Below, piece after piece: positions 39,083-43,217 of a DNA stretch of 43,217 bases. The position numbers and the translations under genes were made by a program. The stretch is from Bacillota bacterium (GTDB taxonomy: Bacteria; Bacillota; Clostridia; Oscillospirales; Acutalibacteraceae). The stretch is from positions 1 through 43,217 of the forward strand of contig JAEWBE010000077.1 in NCBI GenBank assembly GCA_023391275.1, in the 5' to 3' direction. Positions within the stretch are counted from its first letter, which is position 1, and each line of letters begins with the position of its first letter. A model generated the notes under the pieces. The model saw nothing but the letters and a program-made list of their open reading frames with translations. It did not search any database and had not been told where the DNA came from.

Positions 39083-41638
39083 ATGTTATTTTCGCAAGCG
39101 CTTCAAGAATCCATTCACCGGCAGTTCATGGATACGCAGTCGACATTGGGGCTGTGCGGTGAGAAGATCATTGCCTGTCTGCGGGATTGCGGAGAAGATG
39201 AGCGTGTGGCAATGGAGTTTTTCTACAGCACAATGCCGGCGGGTGATATAGGGGATTATGATTTTTCTCTTTACCGCAAATACGCTGAATTTGGCCTTTT
39301 TCTTGCTGAAAACTCTTTATGGAACAGCAAGATCCCGGAGGATATCTTTTTAAACTATGTTTTGCATTACCGTATTAACAATGAGGCAATTGAAGATTGC
39401 CGGGCGTTTTTCTATCATGCCCTGCTGGAAAGAATCAAAGGGAAGAATATGATGGAGGCCGCGCTGGAGGTTAACGTATGGTGTGCGGAACACGTGTCTT
39501 ATCAGGCAACGGACGAAAGAACGGCTTCCCCGCTTGCCGTGCTGAAGTCCTCTTACGGCAGGTGCGGAGAGGAATCCACACTGGTAGTGACCGCAATGCG
39601 CAGTGTGGGGATTCCCGCACGCCAGGTGTACACCCCAAGATGGGCACACTGTGATGATAATCACGCATGGGTTGAGGTGTGGTGTGACGGGGAGTGGTAT
39701 TTCCTCGGCGCATGTGAGCCGGAACCTGTTTTAAACCGCGGCTGGTTCAACGGAGCAGCCGCTCGGGCTATGCTGGTGGACAGCAGGTCCTTCCTGCCGA
39801 TCAAGGGCGAGGAAACCATCACAAATAACGGGCAGACCACCATCTTGAACGAACTGAGCCGATATGCTCCGGCCAGACTGTTTACAGTCTCGGTGATGAA
39901 AGATGCAGAGCCTGCTGCCGGTGTTGATGTACGGTTTGAATTGCTGAACGGTTCCGAGTTTTCCCCCCTCGCAAGCGTTATTACCGATGAAAAAGGGAAA
40001 GCGGCAATGACGCTGGGCCTCGGAAGTATCCATATTCATGCGGTGAAAAACGGCTTGTTTGCGGAAGCGTTCGCCGACACGGAAGAGACTGATTTTGTCG
40101 CGATTGATTTTTCAAAGGCAATTCGGGCAGAATCCGATATTGAGGAGGATTTCAACTTCCGTGCTCCAAAAGACAGCACGAGGAATCTGATTCAGCTTAC
40201 CGATGAGCAAAAGGATATCCGCGGCAGGATAATCAGTGATGCCGACCGGAAGCGTAAGGAGTACGCGAAGAGCTTTTACAGGAAAGAGGAAGCGGAAAAA
40301 CTGGCCGAACAGTTTTGCTGCCCCGATAAAGTAATTGAGATTTTAAAAGCTGCCGAAGGTAATTTTCAGGAGATTTATGATTTTCTCAGCATGGATTTTG
40401 GCTTGGAAAAGAAAGAATTACAGTTGCAGATGCTTCAGTCCCTGGTGAAAAAAGATTACAGGGATGTCCGCTGTGATGTGCTTGAGGAACATTTCAAATC
40501 GTCGCTGTGCTTTGAAAAAGATTATGATTCGGAGATATTTGTTCCGTATATTTTATGCCCAAGAGTACATTACGAGCAGCTTTTAACTTATCGCGAGTTG
40601 CTTTCTTCTTTTTTTGACGAACAGACGGCGGCGGATTTCCGTAAATGCCCTAAACGTGTATGGGAGTATGTTTCGGGGTTTCAATCCGCTCCGGCACGGC
40701 AAAACGAGCGCCTGGCAGGCACGCCCGCCGGTATTATCCGCAGCGAACAGGCCGGCGTGACAAGCCGTAAGATTCTTTTCACCGCTGTTTGCAGGACTTT
40801 GGGAATTCCGGCCCGTATTAATCCGATTGACTTTGCGGCACAATATTATCAGGATGGCGGATTCCAGAATGCGGAGGACGTTCCCGAGGATAACACGGGA
40901 ACCGCGACGCTTACGCTTTTGGCTGGAGAAGAAGAGTGGTCTTATCTGCATAACTGGACGATTGCTGTGCTGAAGGATGGAATTTATCAGTCGCTGGAGC
41001 TGACGGATTACCCGTGGGCGGGCGAAAGGCTGCAGCTTTCTCTTACTCCGGGCAACTACCGCCTCATTACATCCAGCAGGATGCCAAATGGCAATCAGTT
41101 CGCAAAAAAATATTGCTTCCGTCTTTCAAAAGGGGAAGCGAAAGTACTTGCCATCTCACTGCGCCAGACACAAATAGCAGACCTGCTTGAGGATATCCCG
41201 TTTGCACCGTTTAAAATTTACAACGACCACAGGGAAGCTTTTTCCGTGGATACTATGGACGGTGACAAAACGAGGGTGTTTGCCTGGCTGGAAGAGGGAT
41301 GTGAGCCTACCGAGCATTTGCTGAATGAGTTTATTGAAGCGCAGGGCGCTCTGAATGCAATGAATTGTGAAATCATTTTTATCATTCGCGATCATACGGC
41401 ATTTAATAACGAGACATTTTCCAAAGCATGCAAGGCAATTCACAGCGTGCAGGTGTATTATTGTGATTTCTATGAAACAGCGGAGACGATGGCGCGCAGG
41501 ATGTATGTTGATCCTGAAAGCCTGCCGCTTACCGTGGTAACACGTAAAAACCGGGGTATTTACGCATGCAGCGGCTATAATGTCGGTATCGTTAACTTGT
41601 TGATTGAAATCTTCCATGCTTCCAATGAAGGCGCCTGA
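39083..41638 (+). CDS. Transglutaminase-like protein with a second, degenerate core and a thioredoxin-like tail
   Basis: An 851-residue protein with no signal peptide, so probably cytoplasmic. The N-terminal transglutaminase/cysteine-peptidase core has Cys161 (SYGRCGEES), MRSVGIPARQVYTPRW and His194 (NHAWVEVW); the usual Asp is replaced around LGACEPE, where Glu212 may serve. An Ig-like part (about 275-350, TVSVMKDAEPAAGVDVRFEL) follows, then a helical region. Near residues 565-640 a second core repeats TAVCRTLGIPARINPIDF, but Val stands where the nucleophilic Cys should be. The last 120 residues (FAWLEEGCEPTEHLLNEF, IIFIIRDHTAF, YVDPESLPLTVVT) look like a thioredoxin fold without a CxxC. The GGAGGAG ribosome binding site decides ATG 39083. 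Position behind oppABCDF suggests processing of imported peptides; the exact reaction is unknown. Confidence 0.8.
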   Translation: MLFSQALQESIHRQFMDTQSTLGLCGEKIIACLRDCGEDERVAMEFFYSTMPAGDIGDYDFSLYRKYAEFGLFLAENSLWNSKIPEDIFLNYVLHYRINNEAIEDCRAFFYHALLERIKGKNMMEAALEVNVWCAEHVSYQATDERTASPLAVLKSSYGRCGEESTLVVTAMRSVGIPARQVYTPRWAHCDDNHAWVEVWCDGEWYFLGACEPEPVLNRGWFNGAAARAMLVDSRSFLPIKGEETITNNGQTTILNELSRYAPARLFTVSVMKDAEPAAGVDVRFELLNGSEFSPLASVITDEKGKAAMTLGLGSIHIHAVKNGLFAEAFADTEETDFVAIDFSKAIRAESDIEEDFNFRAPKDSTRNLIQLTDEQKDIRGRIISDADRKRKEYAKSFYRKEEAEKLAEQFCCPDKVIEILKAAEGNFQEIYDFLSMDFGLEKKELQLQMLQSLVKKDYRDVRCDVLEEHFKSSLCFEKDYDSEIFVPYILCPRVHYEQLLTYRELLSSFFDEQTAADFRKCPKRVWEYVSGFQSAPARQNERLAGTPAGIIRSEQAGVTSRKILFTAVCRTLGIPARINPIDFAAQYYQDGGFQNAEDVPEDNTGTATLTLLAGEEEWSYLHNWTIAVLKDGIYQSLELTDYPWAGERLQLSLTPGNYRLITSSRMPNGNQFAKKYCFRLSKGEAKVLAISLRQTQIADLLEDIPFAPFKIYNDHREAFSVDTMDGDKTRVFAWLEEGCEPTEHLLNEFIEAQGALNAMNCEIIFIIRDHTAFNNETFSKACKAIHSVQVYYCDFYETAETMARRMYVDPESLPLTVVTRKNRGIYACSGYNVGIVNLLIEIFHASNEGA

Positions 41639-41701
41639 TCTTACCATATTTAATTCACATTATCCATGCTAAACTCTCTGCATCTAAATTTCTGATTTAC
41701 A

Positions 41702-41714
41702 CGGTACGGTACCG
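41702..41714. promoter_or_regulatory. Palindrome upstream of the Lrp-type gene
   Basis: CGGTAC-G-GTACCG, a perfect 6-1-6 dyad 78 bp before the start codon. Lrp/AsnC proteins often bind such sites at their own promoters. No clear -35/-10 pair was found nearby. Confidence 0.35.
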
Positions 41715-41792
41715 CAGACATGTTAGTTTTGAGTGTTTACTTTTTCAGAAAGGATTCTTTAGCTGATATTTTAAATCACTAAGGATATTGAT

Positions 41793-42242
41793 ATGGATTA
41801 TATTGATAAAAAGTTGTTGACTTTGTTACAGCAAAACAGCAGGATGTCGCTCAAGCAATTGTCGGATGTAGTGTTTCTGTCTCCTCCTTCTGTTGCGGCG
41901 AGAATAAAAAAGCTGAAAGACGACGGCGTCATTCTAAGTTACACCACTTTAATTGATCCGGTCAAGCTGGAGTATCACATTACCGCGTTTATAAATTTGG
42001 AAATGGATCCTAAGATGAAACCGGAATTTTATGAAGCAATGCGCGCTTGTCCCAATGTATTGGAGTGCTGCTGTGTTACGGGAATTTACTCCATGCTCCT
42101 GAAAGTGGCGTTTCACAGTACGGTGGATTTAGACAATTTTATCGGAATACTTCAGCAATATGGCCACACTCAGACACAGATTGTTTTCGCTTCGCCGATT
42201 TCTTCAAGGGGAATCAATATCCTTCCGCAGGAAGAAGTTTAA
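41793..42242 (+). CDS. Lrp/AsnC-family transcriptional regulator
   Basis: A 149-residue regulator. The N-terminal winged helix MDYIDKKLLTLLQQNSRMSL, KQLSDVVFLSPPSVAARIKKLKD (HTH, recognition helix SPPSVAARIKKL) is joined to the RAM effector domain (about 65-140) with YHITAFINLEMDP, VLECCCVTGIYSMLLKVAF and QTQIVFASPI. Such proteins sense amino acids or related small molecules, which suits a peptide-uptake neighbourhood. Start ATG 41793 has AAGGA eight bases upstream. It is a likely candidate to control the opp/transglutaminase genes or cutC, but no site beyond the 41702 palindrome supports this. Confidence 0.92.
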   Translation: MDYIDKKLLTLLQQNSRMSLKQLSDVVFLSPPSVAARIKKLKDDGVILSYTTLIDPVKLEYHITAFINLEMDPKMKPEFYEAMRACPNVLECCCVTGIYSMLLKVAFHSTVDLDNFIGILQQYGHTQTQIVFASPISSRGINILPQEEV

Positions 42243-42347
42243 TCCTGATAAGAAGTCGCATTTTTCTGCGAAGAACTGCAGGCAGCCGCGCTGGCTGCGC
42301 CGATACATACCAATCTCTCGATATATTTTATTAAAAGGAGAAAAATT

Positions 42348-43091
42348 ATGCGAAAAACAATTGTTGAAGTTTGCTGTGGCTCGGCAGATGACGTGATTGA
42401 GTCCAAAAAAGCCGGGGCAGACCGGGTGGAACTGAATTCTAATTTGTTTTTGGGCGGGCTGACGCCAACGGTCGGTGAACTGATGGTGGCCAAGGAATCC
42501 ACAGGAATGCAGATTATGACGATGGTTCGCCCGAGAGAAGGCGGTTTTTGTTATACGGAAGCCGAGTACAGAACTGCTTTGGCAGATGCCGAAATACTTT
42601 TGAAAAACGGTTCGGATGGAATAGTTTTTGGCTTTTTAAATTCTGATGGCACCGTCAATATTGAACGCTGCAGGGGCATTCTGAACATAATCGGCAAAAA
42701 AGAGTCGGTTTTCCACCGGGCGATCGATGTGGTTCCCAACTGGAGAGAAACGATTGATATTTTATGTGACTTGGGTGTAACCAGAATCTTAACCAGCGGT
42801 CAGTCGCCCTCCGTCTTTGACGGGGCGCAAACCGTTTCCGATATGATCAAATACGCGCGGGGCAGGATTCAGATCCTTCCGGGCGCCGGCATTAAACCAA
42901 ACAATGTAAAAGAGATTGTAGATAAAACAGGATGCACTCAGGTACATGTTTCCCCGCACAAAATATGTTATGACACTTCTGCCTCCGGAAATTCCGAAAT
43001 CTATTTTGGCAGTGCGCTTTATCCTCCGGAGGACCGTTTCCGCGTAATTGATAAAGACCGCATCAAGGATATTTGCGGTCAGATAAATTAA
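42348..43091 (+). CDS. cutC: CutC family protein (TIM-barrel, copper homeostasis family)
   Basis: A 247-residue TIM-barrel protein. Family signatures are all present: VEVCCGSADDVIESKKAGADRVELN (split as VEVCCGSADD and KKAGADRVELN), GGLTPTVGE, MVRPREGGFCYTEAE, DGIVFGFLNSDGTVN, SVFHRAIDVVPN, RILTSGQSPSV, ILPGAGIKPNNV and VHVSPHKI. CutC was linked to copper tolerance, but its biochemical role remains unsettled and copper binding has been questioned, so the name is by family only. GGAGAAA precedes the ATG. The 105-bp gap after the Lrp gene holds a GCAGCC/GGCTGC hairpin (42282-42298) without a T-run. Length is that of the usual CutC. Confidence 0.93.
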   Translation: MRKTIVEVCCGSADDVIESKKAGADRVELNSNLFLGGLTPTVGELMVAKESTGMQIMTMVRPREGGFCYTEAEYRTALADAEILLKNGSDGIVFGFLNSDGTVNIERCRGILNIIGKKESVFHRAIDVVPNWRETIDILCDLGVTRILTSGQSPSVFDGAQTVSDMIKYARGRIQILPGAGIKPNNVKEIVDKTGCTQVHVSPHKICYDTSASGNSEIYFGSALYPPEDRFRVIDKDRIKDICGQIN

Positions 43092-43182
43092 AACTGCATT
43101 GAGGACTTTCCGCATGCATGTCCTTTTCAACGATTTCTGCAGGCACGCAGATGACAGGATGGTTTGTCTAACGAAAGCAGCG

Positions 43183-43210
43183 CCCCCAGCCGGGTTAAAC
43201 CGGCCGGGGG
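43183..43210 (+). terminator. GC-rich hairpin at the window end, probable terminator of cutC
   Basis: CCCCC-A-GCCGG (43183-43193) pairs with CCGGC-C-GGGGG (43200-43210) around GTTAAA. The T-run that would prove termination lies beyond the window or is absent. 43092-43182 holds no gene. Confidence 0.5.
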
Positions 43211-43217
43211 GCCGGCG

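Noticed and set aside
1..43217. tRNA, rRNA or riboswitch elements
   Set aside because: No cloverleaf, rRNA segment or known riboswitch consensus was recognised in the intergenic regions when read by eye.

Overview
This is a 43 kb stretch of chromosome from a low-to-moderate GC Gram-positive bacterium, most likely an anaerobic member of the Clostridia (Oscillospirales-like). The evidence is indirect: lipoprotein signal peptides with Gram-positive style lipoboxes, strong GGAGG-type ribosome binding sites, LytTR/HPK10 (Agr-type) signalling proteins, a split (two-gene) transketolase, and DeoR, ROK, CsoR and TetR regulators of Firmicutes type. There are no rRNA or tRNA genes, no CRISPR array and no phage block. 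Traces of mobile DNA are confined to a decayed region near 1.5-2.4 kb.

Layout. (1) 1-5.3 kb is a mosaic of small independent units: a nitrilase (cut by the window edge) behind a CsoR-type repressor with a clear operator, an ArsR-type repressor, a frameshifted radical SAM gene fused to the tail of a serine recombinase, two orphan proteins, an AlkD-type DNA repair protein and a lipoprotein. (2) 5.65-13.7 kb holds a LytTR response regulator and HPK10 sensor kinase, a 73-residue Cys-rich protein and an 1883-residue exported protein built from a seven-repeat propeller-like head, seven IPT/TIG and three Fn3-like repeats, and Ig-like tail domains. (3) 13.9-17.2 kb is a TetR repressor plus a rifampin phosphotransferase gene under a promoter embedded in a palindromic operator. 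(4) 17.3-20.7 kb is an OmpR-type two-component system plus a two-gene ABC exporter; both promoters carry the same 11-bp-periodic GTTTA boxes at identical distance from the -10. (5) 21.4-31.4 kb is a polyol/pentose catabolic operon (glycerol-kinase-like FGGY kinase, split transketolase, sorbitol-type Zn dehydrogenase, RbsBAC-like importer, histidine phosphatase) opposite a DeoR repressor, with a consensus promoter. (6) 31.7-43.1 kb is a ROK repressor divergent from an Opp-type peptide importer (A-B-C-D-F), followed by an 851-residue transglutaminase-like protein, an Lrp regulator and CutC. The promoter carries a XylR-like operator.

How the parts work together. Most transcription units here pair one local regulator with the functions it probably controls, and in several cases the operator can be read in the DNA: CsoR (886-911), ArsR-type (1115-1129), TetR (13861-13912), OmpR boxes (17310-17325 and 19044-19081) and a XylR-like site (33185-33205). 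The most unusual items are the OmpR box arrays, the sugar-type repressor and operator in front of a peptide importer with a double transglutaminase-fold protein, the Agr-like two-component system with no AgrBD but a small Cys-rich protein and a giant repeat protein, and the radical SAM/serine recombinase scar. All functional assignments come from reading the sequence against remembered families; no database search was run.
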